Under the pieces are notes generated by a model, which ran no database searches, was not told the origin of the DNA, and saw only the letters and a list, made by a program, of their open reading frames with translations. Below are positions 7,942 through 17,297 of a stretch of DNA of 64,000 nt, in pieces. Within the stretch, counting starts at the first letter, position 1. Every line of letters begins with the position of its first letter. This DNA is from an uncultured Oscillospiraceae bacterium (GTDB lineage Bacteria; Bacillota; Clostridia; Oscillospirales; Oscillospiraceae). Made by a program: the position numbers and the translations under genes. The stretch spans positions 99,834 through 163,833 of the forward strand of contig CAJTPV010000002.1 in assembly GCA_910578505.1 (NCBI GenBank), read 5' to 3'.

Positions 7942-9437
7942 CGCTGGTGGGCGCCGGTCCCGGCGATCCGGGGCTGCTGACAGTCAAGGGCCGCCGGGCG
8001 CTGGAGAGCGCGGAGGTGGTGGTCTACGACCGCCTGGTGGGGCCGGAGGTGCTGGCCCTGATCCCGGAGACGGCCAGGGCCATCGACGTGGGGAAGGAGG
8101 CGTCCCGCCACCTGATCCCGCAGGAGCAAATCAACGACATCCTGCTGCGGGAGGGCCTGGCGGGCCACAACGTGGTGCGGCTGAAGGGGGGCGACCCCTT
8201 TGTGTTCGGCCGGGGCGGCGAGGAGCTGGAGGCCCTGGCCCGCGGGGGCGTGGACTTCGAGGTGGTTCCCGGCGTCACGTCCGCCATCGCGGCGGCGGCC
8301 TACGGGGGCATCCCCGTGACCCACCGGGAGCACAGCTCCTCCTTCCACATCATCACGGGCCGGGCCAAGCGGGGCCAGGACCCGGCGATCGACTACAGGG
8401 CCCTTGTACAGGGCGGGGGGACGCTGGTGTTCCTGATGAGCGTGTCCGCCGCGCCGAAGATCGCGGAGGGGCTGCTGGGGGCGGGCATGGCCCCGGACAC
8501 CCCTGCCGCCATGGTGGAAAACGGCACCCTGCCCAGCCAGCGGCGCTGTGACGCCACGCTGGAGACCCTGCCCCGGAAAATGGCGGAGATGGGCATCCAC
8601 AGCCCCGCGCTGCTGATCGTAGGCGGCGTGTGTACCCTGGGGCCGCTGCTGTGCTGGTTTGCGCGGCGTCCCCTCCACGGGAAGCGGGTGCTGGTGACCC
8701 GCCCCAAGGGCCGGGCCGGGACTTTGTCGGACCGGCTGCGGGACCTGGGGGCCGGCGTGTGGGAACTGCCCTGCATCGCCACGGAGCCCATTGCCCCCTG
8801 CCCGGCAATGGAGGAGGCGCTGCGAAACATCCGCCGGTACCAATGGCTGGCCTTCACCAGTCCCACGGGGGTGGAGGTCTTCTGGAACTGCCTGCGGGGG
8901 CTGGGCCGGGACGCCCGGGCCCTGGGCGGCGTGAAGCTGGCGGCCATCGGCTCCGCTACGGCAAAAGCGCTGGAGGACTGCGGTCTCACGGCAGATTTGG
9001 TGCCGGCGGTCTACGACGGGGCCCATCTGGGGGCGGCGCTGGCGGAGCAGGCCGGGGGCAAGGTGCTGCTGCTGCGGGCCGAGATCGGGTCCCCCGTCCT
9101 GACGGAGCGGCTGGAGCAGGCCGGGGTCTCCTACGACGACATCGCCGTCTACCGCACCCACTACGGCAGCCCCCATTCGCCGCAGCTGCGGAGCGCTCTG
9201 GAGGCCGGTGAGCTGGACTATGTCACCTTCACCTCCGCCTCCACGGTCAAGGGCTTTGCCGCCGCGGCGGGCGAGGGGGCGGACTTCAGCGGCATTGTGG
9301 GCCTGTGCATCGGGGAGCAGACCGCCGCCGAGGCCAGGCGGCACGGCATCCCCGTCCGGGTGGCAGAGGCGGCCACCATCGACGCCCTGACCGCCCTGGC
9401 CTGCGCTGTTTCCAAGCAGGATACCATCGACACATGA
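7926..9437 (+). CDS. cobA-hemD: Uroporphyrinogen-III C-methyltransferase / uroporphyrinogen-III synthase fusion
   Basis: 503 residues with two domains. Residues 1-245 are a SUMT methyltransferase (VGAGPGDPGLLTVKG at the SAM site, then VVYDRLV and LKGGDPFVFGRGGEE). Residues about 252-500 are HemD (GKRVLVTRPKGRAGTLSDRL, ending with the FTSASTVKGF segment). The fusion closes hydroxymethylbilane to uroporphyrinogen III and then dimethylates it to precorrin-2, directing flux to siroheme and corrinoids. Such fusions are common in Clostridia. It overlaps hemC and has an AAAGGAGGA ribosome site. Confidence 0.96.
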   Translation: MAGKVTLVGAGPGDPGLLTVKGRRALESAEVVVYDRLVGPEVLALIPETARAIDVGKEASRHLIPQEQINDILLREGLAGHNVVRLKGGDPFVFGRGGEELEALARGGVDFEVVPGVTSAIAAAAYGGIPVTHREHSSSFHIITGRAKRGQDPAIDYRALVQGGGTLVFLMSVSAAPKIAEGLLGAGMAPDTPAAMVENGTLPSQRRCDATLETLPRKMAEMGIHSPALLIVGGVCTLGPLLCWFARRPLHGKRVLVTRPKGRAGTLSDRLRDLGAGVWELPCIATEPIAPCPAMEEALRNIRRYQWLAFTSPTGVEVFWNCLRGLGRDARALGGVKLAAIGSATAKALEDCGLTADLVPAVYDGAHLGAALAEQAGGKVLLLRAEIGSPVLTERLEQAGVSYDDIAVYRTHYGSPHSPQLRSALEAGELDYVTFTSASTVKGFAAAAGEGADFSGIVGLCIGEQTAAEARRHGIPVRVAEAATIDALTALACAVSKQDTIDT

Positions 9438-9457
9438 CTGACAGGAGGAACCACCCT

Positions 9458-10441
9458 ATGGAACTGATCCACCGTCCCCGCCGCCTGCGCCGTACGGACG
9501 CGGTGCGGCGGCTGTGCCGGGAGACCCGCATGTCCCCGGACAGCCTCATTTACCCCATTTTTGTCGACGAAACTCTCTCCGGCGTCCGCCCCATCCCCAG
9601 CCTGCCGGGGCAGAACCACTACGGCCTGGACAGCGTGACCCAGGCTGTGGCGGAGTGCCTGTCCCACGGCGTGACCCACTGCATGCTCTTCGGCCTGCCG
9701 GCGGCGAAGGACGCCTGCGGCAGCTCGGCCTGGGCGGAAAACGGGGTCATCCAGCAGGCGGTGCGGGCCATCAAGGCGGCATACCCGGATTTTTACGTCA
9801 TCACCGACGTGTGCCTGTGCGAGTACACGGACCACGGCCACTGCGGCATCCTCCACGGCTGCGAGGTGGACAACGACGAGACATTAGACGTGCTGGCCAA
9901 GGTGGCGGTGAGCCACGCTCTGGCGGGAGCGGACATGGTGGCCCCGTCGGACATGATGGACGGCCACGTGGCCGCCCTGCGGCAGGCCCTAGACGGCGCG
10001 GGATGCCAGCACGTCCCCATTATGGCCTACTCGGCCAAGTACGCCTCGGCGTTCTACGGCCCCTTCCGGGCGGCGGCGGGCTCCGCCCCCTCCTTCGGGG
10101 ACCGGCGGGGCTACCAGATGGACCCCCACAACCGGAAGGAGGCATTGCGGGAGTGCGCCCTGGACGCGGCGGAGGGGGCGGACATCCTGATGGTCAAGCC
10201 GGCCCTGAGCTATCTGGACGTGATCCGGGAGTGCGCCGACGCCTTTGACCAGCCCATGTGCGCCTACTCCGTGTCCGGCGAGTACGCCATGGTGAAGGCC
10301 GCTGCCGCCGCCGGGCTGGTGGATGAGCGCCGCGTGATGTGCGAGATCGCGGTGGCGGTGTTCCGGGCCGGGGCGGACATGCTGATCACCTACTACGCCA
10401 AGGAGCTGGCGGACGCCATCCGGCAGGGGGAGATCGGGTAG
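9458..10441 (+). CDS. hemB: Delta-aminolevulinic acid dehydratase (porphobilinogen synthase)
   Basis: 327 residues from the ATG at 9458 after ACAGGAGGAA; a longer in-frame start at 9305 lies inside cobA-hemD and is rejected. The zinc-type cysteine cluster CLCEYTDHGHCG and the two active-site lysine segments (YSAKYASAFYGPFR and MVKPALSYLD) are present. Condenses two aminolevulinates. hemA and hemL are not adjacent in this window, so the precursor-forming steps must be encoded elsewhere. Confidence 0.97.
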   Translation: MELIHRPRRLRRTDAVRRLCRETRMSPDSLIYPIFVDETLSGVRPIPSLPGQNHYGLDSVTQAVAECLSHGVTHCMLFGLPAAKDACGSSAWAENGVIQQAVRAIKAAYPDFYVITDVCLCEYTDHGHCGILHGCEVDNDETLDVLAKVAVSHALAGADMVAPSDMMDGHVAALRQALDGAGCQHVPIMAYSAKYASAFYGPFRAAAGSAPSFGDRRGYQMDPHNRKEALRECALDAAEGADILMVKPALSYLDVIRECADAFDQPMCAYSVSGEYAMVKAAAAAGLVDERRVMCEIAVAVFRAGADMLITYYAKELADAIRQGEIG

Positions 10442-10451
10442 CTCCAGCGTC

Positions 10452-10478
10452 AGGGCCTCCGGCTAAGCCGGAGGCCCT
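10452..10478 (+). terminator. Hairpin at the end of the tetrapyrrole operon
   Basis: A perfect 12-bp stem AGGGCCTCCGGC/GCCGGAGGCCCT with a TAA loop directly after hemB. It lacks a long T-run, so termination may be partial. Between 10480 and 10670 I see AT-rich sequence but no gene. Confidence 0.55.
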
Positions 10479-10671
10479 TGGCGTCCCCAGGGGCGGGGCC
10501 GCCCGCTCTATAAAGTTCGAGCAAACTTTTATATACAATTTATTCACAAAATTACCAGCAAAAGGAAAACAGCGCTGTTCACCTGACAGCCACTGCCGCA
10601 AAAGTGCCCGCAAGGGAAATCCCTTTACAGGTTCGGCGGCGCCAATTTTTGAAGAATGTACCATCTTGCTC

Positions 10672-10699
10672 TTGCAATTTCGGTGCGCTATGATATAAT
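10672..10699 (+). promoter_or_regulatory. Promoter of the Pel-like exopolysaccharide operon
   Basis: TTGCAA (10672-10677), a 16-nt spacer and TATAAT (10694-10699). A roughly 110-nt leader rich in GC dyads precedes the first gene. I looked for a cyclic-di-GMP riboswitch in this leader and saw none. Confidence 0.65.
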
Positions 10700-10817
10700 A
10701 GTCAGGAAATCAATGCCGGGCGACGCGCCGCCCGGCCGGCGGCGTACCGACAGACCATGACAGCCACCCCCGATCGAAGCGCTGCGGCCTGTCCGCGCCG
10801 CGGAAAGTGAGAGAACG

Positions 10818-12995
10818 ATGGAGGTATTATTGATTGGAAGCGGCCGAATGGCGGAGGCCATCATTGAGAGGCTGAACAAAAATGGCGACCGCGTCTATCT
10901 GCTGACCGGCCAGAGGGAGAACAAGCCGCTGCGGCAGAAGGTTTTTGAAAAATACAATTACACGTACGACGACGAGAGTGTCAAGGATGTTTTTGAGAGC
11001 GTCAAGCCGGATATCGCGATTTTTACCGGCGCTTGGGACAGCAGCTTTGACTGGCGCCGGGCCCGGCAGGAGTCCGTGCGCTATACGGCGGCGCTCCTGA
11101 ATATTCTGACCGCCTATTCTATGCTGGGATCCGGGCGGTTTGTTTATTTCTCCTCCCAGGAGGTCTTCAGCGGCACCAGCCCCCGGAACCTGCCGGAGTC
11201 CTTTGAAAAATCCCCCAAGGGCTTCCGCAGCATGGCGATTGCCCAGGGGGAGGAAATCTGCGCCAATTACCACCAGAGGCAGGGCCTTGACGTGCGCATT
11301 CTCCGCTTTGACCACGTCTACTGGGTCCCCAAGCGGGGGCAGCCGGAGCTGGACCCCTGCTTCAACATGTGCCTGGAGGCCCTGAAGAGCGGGCGCATCT
11401 CCGCCAGCGACCGGGACGTGTTCTCCATGCTGTTTCTGAAGGACGCCGTGGAGCTGGCCTACAAGGCCAGCACTGCCCCGGAGCTGCCCCGGACTCTCTA
11501 CCACATCTCCTCCATGGAGGAGATCAACGGCCTGCAGCTGGCGGAGATGATCAGCGGCATCATGGGCAAGGGCGTGGAGGTGGTGGACAACTCCGTGGGC
11601 GACAGCCACCGGATCATTCTGGACGGCGGGGCCTTTGTGCAGGACCTGGGGCAGAAAATCCTGACGCCCTATCAGGAGGGCGTGGAGCAGGTGGTCCAGT
11701 ACATGCAGCGCCACAGCGAGAGCTTCATCCGGGCGGAGGACGCCGGCGGCAGCCTCTGGGACCGCTTCCGCCACAGGCTGAAGGTGCTGCTGGCCACCCT
11801 GGTGCCCTACATCGAGAACATCGCCGCCTTTTTCCTCTTCTACTACCTCAACAGCATCGCCGTGGGCAGCGGCTTTTTTGACCGGCTGGACTTCTTTCTG
11901 CTCTATGTGCTGCTCTTCGCCGTGGTCCACGGGCAGAATCAGGCGATCCTCTCCGGCCTTCTGTCCGTGGCGGGCTACTGCGTGCAACAGATGCCCCTGC
12001 GCACCGGCTTTGAGGTGCTGCTGGATTACAACACCTATGTGTGGATCGCCCAGCTGTTTATTGTGGGCCTGGTCATCGGCTACATACGCGACCAGCTGCG
12101 CACCATCAAGCAGGAGAACCGGGACGAGATTGCGTATCTGGAAAACCGGCTCAACGACATCCTGGATATCAACGACAGCAACCTGCGGATGAAGGAGAAC
12201 TTTGAGCTGCAGCTGATCAACCAGCGGGACAGCCTGGGCAAAATCTACGAGATCACCTCCACCCTGGAGCGCCAGGCGCCGGAGGAGGTGCTCTTCACCG
12301 CCGTGCGCATTCTCTCCCAGCTGATGGACTGCGGCGGCGCGGCCATTTACACCGTGGCCAACCGGAGCTTCGCCCGCCTCTTCTCCGCCACCTCGCCGGA
12401 GGCCAAGGAGCTGGGCCACTCCATCGAGTACCCCGCCATGACGGCCATGTACGAGGAGCTGAAGGAGCACCGGGTGTACATCAACAAGACCATGGAGGAG
12501 AAAATGCCGCTGATGGCCAGCGCCGTGTACAACGAGGACGAAATGGCGCTGATCTTCATGCTGTGGGGGATTCCCTGGCAGCGCATGACGCTGGGGGAGG
12601 CCAACCGCCTGGCGGTCATCGGGCAGATGGTGCAGAGCGCCGTGGTGCGGGCCAGCCAGTACCTGGAAACTTTGCGCAGCGAGCGGTTCGTGGAGGACAG
12701 CCGGCTGATGGAGGAAAAGGCCTTCCTCCAGCTGTCCCAGGCGTTTTTCACCGCCCAGGACCAGGGGCTGACCGAGTGCTCCCTGCTGGAGGTGTCCGTG
12801 CCGGACAACGACTACGTGCGGGCGGCGGCGGCCCTCAGCCGCAGCACCCGCCAGTCGGACTACATGGGCGCGGCCGGCGGCGGCTCCCTCCATGTCCTGC
12901 TGGCCAACACCAGCCCGGACAACGCCGTGTTCGTCATCCAGCGGTTCCTGGCCGCCGGGTATGAGAGCCGGCTGGTGAGGAGGGAGGAGACGTGA
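10818..12995 (+). CDS. pelD: SDR-PelD fusion: cyclic-di-GMP receptor of Pel-type polysaccharide export
   Basis: 725 residues. Residues 1-300 are an NAD-dependent epimerase-like SDR domain (LIGSGRMAEAI; FVYFSSQEVFSG), but I cannot find the catalytic YxxxK. Residues about 320-430 hold four membrane helices. About 435-490 is coiled coil (IKQENRDEIAYLENRLND). A GAF-like domain follows, and the C-terminus is a degenerate GGDEF domain. There RQSD (678-681) stands exactly five residues before GGGSL (687-691), which replaces GGDEF. This is the c-di-GMP inhibitory-site geometry without cyclase residues, as in PelD receptors. The start has weak ribosome pairing (GAGAACG). The stop overlaps the next start (ATGG/GTGATGG). 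Confidence 0.85.
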   Translation: MEVLLIGSGRMAEAIIERLNKNGDRVYLLTGQRENKPLRQKVFEKYNYTYDDESVKDVFESVKPDIAIFTGAWDSSFDWRRARQESVRYTAALLNILTAYSMLGSGRFVYFSSQEVFSGTSPRNLPESFEKSPKGFRSMAIAQGEEICANYHQRQGLDVRILRFDHVYWVPKRGQPELDPCFNMCLEALKSGRISASDRDVFSMLFLKDAVELAYKASTAPELPRTLYHISSMEEINGLQLAEMISGIMGKGVEVVDNSVGDSHRIILDGGAFVQDLGQKILTPYQEGVEQVVQYMQRHSESFIRAEDAGGSLWDRFRHRLKVLLATLVPYIENIAAFFLFYYLNSIAVGSGFFDRLDFFLLYVLLFAVVHGQNQAILSGLLSVAGYCVQQMPLRTGFEVLLDYNTYVWIAQLFIVGLVIGYIRDQLRTIKQENRDEIAYLENRLNDILDINDSNLRMKENFELQLINQRDSLGKIYEITSTLERQAPEEVLFTAVRILSQLMDCGGAAIYTVANRSFARLFSATSPEAKELGHSIEYPAMTAMYEELKEHRVYINKTMEEKMPLMASAVYNEDEMALIFMLWGIPWQRMTLGEANRLAVIGQMVQSAVVRASQYLETLRSERFVEDSRLMEEKAFLQLSQAFFTAQDQGLTECSLLEVSVPDNDYVRAAAALSRSTRQSDYMGAAGGGSLHVLLANTSPDNAVFVIQRFLAAGYESRLVRREET

Positions 12996-13993
12996 TGGCG
13001 TGGCTGCGGACAGCGGCGGGCCTGGTGCCGGGCGGCTGGACCCTGGAGGAAAAGGTGTTCATCCTCGTGTTTCTGCTGAATCTGCTGGCAGCCCTGCTCT
13101 ACCTGCTGCTGGGGACCCTGGTGGTCTCCCCTCTGCGGATGCGCAAGGAGCGGAAGGCGGGCACGGAGGTCCTCCACGACAACCGGCGGACCTATCTGCT
13201 GCGCTTTCTGGTCATGGTGTTCTGCCCGGTGGTGGGGCCGCTGTTCTTCTGCTTCTCCTACCTGCTGTTCCGCCTGCCCCTGTGGATGCAGCCCAACCTG
13301 GTGGACGTGGTGTTCAGCAAGGAGCGGGTCCGGTCCTGGACGCGGGCCGACGAGGAGCGCTGCCGGAACATCCTGCCCCTGGAGGAGGCCATGTTCATCA
13401 ACGAAAAGCGGGACCTGCGCCTGGTGATGATGAACACCATCCGCGGAGACGTCCACGCCGCCCTGGGGGTGATCACCCTGGCCCTGAACAGCGAGGACTC
13501 CGAGACCGCCCACTACGCCGCCTCTGTTCTCACCAGCGAGCTGGATGAGTTCCGGGTCAAGGTGCGCCGGCTCCGCCTGCGCATAGAGGAGGAGGGGCCG
13601 GAGGAGACCGGGGCCGAGGAGGAGCTGATCCCCTATATGGACAGCTTTTTGAAGCAGGGCCTGTTTACCGGGCAGGAGAGCCATAAGATGGCGGCGATCC
13701 TGGACGCCGCCGCCCAGTCCCTGTTTGAGAAGAATCCCCGCCGTTTGACGCCGGAGCTCTACGAGAGCATCTGTATGCGTCTGATGGACATGGGGGATTT
13801 GAATGGGACGCAAAGCTGGTGTCTACGGCTGGCTGAACAGTACCCGGACTGTCTGGCCGCGTATACCTGCCGGCTGAAGCTGTATTTCGCCGTGAAGGAC
13901 CGGGCCGCTTTCTTTGAAACGCTCAACGCCCTGCGCGAGTCCAGCGTGGTCATTGACCGGGATACGCTGGAGCTCATCAAGGTGTTTATCTGA
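12992..13993 (+). CDS. pelE: PelE-like membrane protein with helical repeat domain
   Basis: 333 residues. Two membrane segments (about 22-45 and 70-95) are followed by a helical cytoplasmic part with TPR-like pairs, for example SWCLRLAEQYPDCLAAYTCR. This architecture and its place between PelD and the PelA-like gene match PelE, an inner-membrane scaffold of the Pel synthase complex. Sequence alone is divergent, so the name rests mainly on gene order. It overlaps pelD by 4 nt. Confidence 0.72.
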   Translation: MMAWLRTAAGLVPGGWTLEEKVFILVFLLNLLAALLYLLLGTLVVSPLRMRKERKAGTEVLHDNRRTYLLRFLVMVFCPVVGPLFFCFSYLLFRLPLWMQPNLVDVVFSKERVRSWTRADEERCRNILPLEEAMFINEKRDLRLVMMNTIRGDVHAALGVITLALNSEDSETAHYAASVLTSELDEFRVKVRRLRLRIEEEGPEETGAEEELIPYMDSFLKQGLFTGQESHKMAAILDAAAQSLFEKNPRRLTPELYESICMRLMDMGDLNGTQSWCLRLAEQYPDCLAAYTCRLKLYFAVKDRAAFFETLNALRESSVVIDRDTLELIKVFI

Positions 13994-14026
13994 GGGGCGC
14001 CCGGACCCCGGCGAGGAGGAAAACTG

Positions 14027-15841
14027 ATGGTATCACGCCGCAACTTTTTATCCATTGCCGCCATTATGCTGATCATATTCTTCATGTTCCAGTTTACCAG
14101 CGTGGCGCTGGAGCTGTGGAATGACTACGAGGAGAACGAGTACGTCGTGGACGTGGAGGCGCTGGCGGGCAGAGCCGCCGCCTTCGGCGCGGAGGGCATA
14201 CCGGCCCGGACCGCCTGGGGGACGGAGCGGAAATGCGCGGCCTATATCGGCGGGGCCGGCCGCCCGTCCCGGCAGGTGGCGGAGGCCTGGTGCGCCTACG
14301 CCAAGCGGGAGCTGATCGCCGCGGCGGACCTGGCGGCCTACAGCCCCGGCGGCAGGGTCCCGGAGCTGCTGATCGTGGACGGCGCCCGGCTAGACTGGAA
14401 TACCAGCGCCTGCCGGAAGCTGCTCAGCTATGCGGCCCAGGGCACCAGCCTGGTTTTCGCCTCCCTGCCGGCCCCCTCCGTCATCGGGGACATCTCGGCC
14501 CTGCGGGAGCTGCTGGGCATTGAGGAGATCCGCCAGGAGCGCACGCAGGTGAAGGAGATCTTTCTGTACGACGGCTTTCTGCTGGGGGGCGCGGTGATCT
14601 ACGGCTCCGACGACCCCAGGGACGCCTGGCGGCAGGACCTGTCCCTGACCATGCCCTGGTATACCCTCACCACCGGCACCAAGGTCTACATGAAGGGCAC
14701 GCCCGCCGGCGATGTCCCGCTGGCGGACCACCCGCCCCTCATCTGGCGGCGGAGCCTGGGCGGGGCCTACGTGTTCGCGGTCAACGGCGACTATATGGAG
14801 GACGCCGCCGGGCTGGGCATCCTCTCCGCCATCAGCTATGAGTCCAGCGCCTACAGCGTCTACCCGGTGGTGAACGCCCAGAACCTGGTGGTGGCCAACT
14901 ACCCCGGCCTGGCCACGGAGAACGGCAGGACGCTGGCCCGCTACTACAGCATGTCCATGCGGGGCGTGTACCGGGATATTCTGTGGCCGGGGGTCACCAG
15001 CGTGTACAAGTGGGGCGGCCTGGGGCTGTCGTGCATGATGGCCATGCAGTTCGACTACGCGGACAGCGCCCAGCCGGACGCGGGGCAGTTTATCTACTAC
15101 ATGAAGCTGATCAACGAGCTCCACGGGGAGGCGGGGCTGTCCGGCAGCCAGGTGTCGGACTTGCCGGTGACCGGCAAGCTGGCGGAGGACTTCGCGTTTC
15201 TCGAAAACGCCCGTCTGCCCTACCAGTTCTCCTCCTTCTACGCCGGCGCTCTGGAGAGTACGGACGTCAGCGCCGCCCTGGGCTGGGAGGATATGGCCTC
15301 CGTGCGGACAGTGGTGCGGCCCTATACCGGCGGCGGCGGGCTCATCGGCTATGAGACCGACCGGGTGACCTGGCAGACGGCGGTGACCGACGGGCTCAGC
15401 CACACCTACCGGAGCGACCTGCGGATGCGGGGGGTGGAGACCGCCCTGGCCTACACCAGCGTGCTGGTCGATATGCTGGACACGGTGTACCCGGAGACGG
15501 TGGACGACACCTGGGGCCTGATCTCCAAAAATCTGACCTCGGACGTCCCCTCCGCCTGGAAGAGCTTTGGGAAATTCGACGCCACCACCGTCTCCGAGTG
15601 CGACGGGCGTGTGCGCGATTTTCTCGCGATGGATTACGACAGCAGCTATGACGGCACGACCGTCCGCATCAGCCGCAGCGGCAGCGGGCCGGCCTGGTTT
15701 ATCCTGCGCATCAACCAGCAGACGGTGGACACGGTGACCGGCGGCAGCGCCGTGCGGCTGGAGAGCGGCGCGTTCCTCATAGAGGCCCAGGCGCCGGAGG
15801 TGACGGTGGCGCTGCGGGTGGTACATGACGCGCCGGCGTGA
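14027..15841 (+). CDS. Membrane-anchored PelA-deacetylase-like protein (DUF2194-like)
   Basis: 604 residues. One N-terminal membrane anchor (NFLSIAAIMLIIFFMFQFTS) is followed by a large extracytoplasmic part: a flavodoxin/GATase-like alpha-beta segment (ELLIVDGARLDW), then a deacetylase-like region (LSCMMAMQFDYADS), then a beta-rich C-terminus. Its place between PelE and PelF corresponds to the deacetylase-only PelA of Gram-positive Pel clusters. The expected HxxxH zinc pair is not visible, and the first motif reads FDY rather than FDD. The protein may therefore be non-catalytic or use other ligands. The ribosome site is GAGGAGG. Confidence 0.65.
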   Translation: MVSRRNFLSIAAIMLIIFFMFQFTSVALELWNDYEENEYVVDVEALAGRAAAFGAEGIPARTAWGTERKCAAYIGGAGRPSRQVAEAWCAYAKRELIAAADLAAYSPGGRVPELLIVDGARLDWNTSACRKLLSYAAQGTSLVFASLPAPSVIGDISALRELLGIEEIRQERTQVKEIFLYDGFLLGGAVIYGSDDPRDAWRQDLSLTMPWYTLTTGTKVYMKGTPAGDVPLADHPPLIWRRSLGGAYVFAVNGDYMEDAAGLGILSAISYESSAYSVYPVVNAQNLVVANYPGLATENGRTLARYYSMSMRGVYRDILWPGVTSVYKWGGLGLSCMMAMQFDYADSAQPDAGQFIYYMKLINELHGEAGLSGSQVSDLPVTGKLAEDFAFLENARLPYQFSSFYAGALESTDVSAALGWEDMASVRTVVRPYTGGGGLIGYETDRVTWQTAVTDGLSHTYRSDLRMRGVETALAYTSVLVDMLDTVYPETVDDTWGLISKNLTSDVPSAWKSFGKFDATTVSECDGRVRDFLAMDYDSSYDGTTVRISRSGSGPAWFILRINQQTVDTVTGGSAVRLESGAFLIEAQAPEVTVALRVVHDAPA

Positions 15842-15868
15842 CCGGCGGAAGACAGGAAGAGGTAAGGC

Positions 15869-17281
15869 ATGCGTATTTGTATTGTGGTGGAGGGCTGCTA
15901 CCCCTATGCGGTGGGCGGCGTGTCCAGCTGGGTTCACAGCATCATCCGCTCCTTTCCGGAGTATGAGTTCGTGCTGCAGACCATTGTGCCCAACCGCTCG
16001 CTGCGGGGAGCGTTCATGTATACGCTGCCGGACAATGTCTCGGAGGTCCACGAGCTCTATCTGGAGGACGTGGACTGGGACCACCGCCGGCGGCGGATGA
16101 GCCGCCAGCAGTTCAACGCCCTGCGCAGCCTGCTGCTGGACCAGCAGATCGACTGGGAGACGCTGATCGACTACTGGCAGCAGAACAACTGCTCCCTCAA
16201 CAAGCTGCTTATGGGCGAGGATTTCCTGAAGGCGGTGCAGAATTTCTATCAGGTCCACTACAGCCAGGTGGTGTTCTCCGATTTTCTGTGGATGATGCGC
16301 TCCATCTATCTGCCGCTCTTCCGCGCCCTGAAGACCCGGCTGCCCCAGGCGGATCTATACCACTGCCTGTCCACCGGGTACGCGGGCGTGCTGGGCAGCA
16401 TGGGCAAGTACCTGTACGGCAGCCCCCTGCTGATCTCCGAGCACGGCATCTACACCCGGGAGCGGGAGGAGGACCTGGTGAAGGCCAAGTGGGTCCAGGG
16501 GCTGTACAAGAATGTGTGGATCAACCAGTTCAAAAAGATGTCCCGCCTGGCCTACGGGCGGGCCGACCTGGTGACCAGCCTGTATGAGCAGGCCCGCCTC
16601 CTGCAGATCGAGCTGGACTGCCCGGAGCAGAAAACCACCGTCACGCCCAACGGCATCGCCGTGGAGCGGTTCCAGGACCTGCCGGGCAGGACGGAGGAGG
16701 ACGAGGGCCATATCAACGTGGGCACCGTGCTGCGCATCAGCCCCATCAAGGACGTCAAGACCATGATCCAGGCCTTCAGCGCCGCCCAGGAGCGGGAGCC
16801 GGCCCTGAAGCTCTGGATCATGGGGCCCTGGGAGGAGGGCGACGAATACGCCCAGGAGTGCTTTGATCTGGTCAAGGAGCTGGAGCTGGACAACGTGGTC
16901 TTCACCGGCAGGATCGACGTCCGGGACTACCTGGGCCGAATGGACATGACCATCCTCACCAGCATCAGCGAGGGCCAGCCCCTGACCATCCTGGAGAGCT
17001 TCGCCGCCCACAAGCCGGTGATCGCTACCAACGTGGGCAACTGCCAGGGGCTGGTGCTGGGGGAGGCCGACGATATCGGGCCGGCCGGTCTGATCACCCA
17101 CATCATGAACCAGCAGGAGATCGCCCAGGCCATCCTCTACCTGGCCCACCACCCGGAGGAGCGGCGGCAGATGGGGGAAAACGGCTACCGGCGGGTGATG
17201 GCCCGCTACCGCATTGAGCAGATGCTGGACGACTACCGCCGCATCTACGGCGGCTTTGCGGAGCGCATAAACAAGGCATAG
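15869..17281 (+). CDS. pelF: PelF-type GT4 glycosyltransferase
   Basis: 470 residues. The N-terminus RICIVVEGCYPYAVGGVSSW is characteristic of PelF, with the GGVSSW nucleotide-sugar loop. The C-terminal Rossmann lobe has the GT4 EX7E pair in EGQPLTILESFA. PelF is the cytosolic polymerase that uses UDP-hexosamine or UDP-hexose to extend the Pel chain, under PelD control. It starts 27 nt after the previous gene with an AAGAGGTAAG site. Confidence 0.93.
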   Translation: MRICIVVEGCYPYAVGGVSSWVHSIIRSFPEYEFVLQTIVPNRSLRGAFMYTLPDNVSEVHELYLEDVDWDHRRRRMSRQQFNALRSLLLDQQIDWETLIDYWQQNNCSLNKLLMGEDFLKAVQNFYQVHYSQVVFSDFLWMMRSIYLPLFRALKTRLPQADLYHCLSTGYAGVLGSMGKYLYGSPLLISEHGIYTREREEDLVKAKWVQGLYKNVWINQFKKMSRLAYGRADLVTSLYEQARLLQIELDCPEQKTTVTPNGIAVERFQDLPGRTEEDEGHINVGTVLRISPIKDVKTMIQAFSAAQEREPALKLWIMGPWEEGDEYAQECFDLVKELELDNVVFTGRIDVRDYLGRMDMTILTSISEGQPLTILESFAAHKPVIATNVGNCQGLVLGEADDIGPAGLITHIMNQQEIAQAILYLAHHPEERRQMGENGYRRVMARYRIEQMLDDYRRIYGGFAERINKA

Positions 17282-17297
17282 AGAGGAGGCCGCTGTT

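Noticed and set aside
10700-10818. Cyclic-di-GMP riboswitch in the pel leader
   Set aside because: The leader has GC dyads but none of the conserved riboswitch core sequences.
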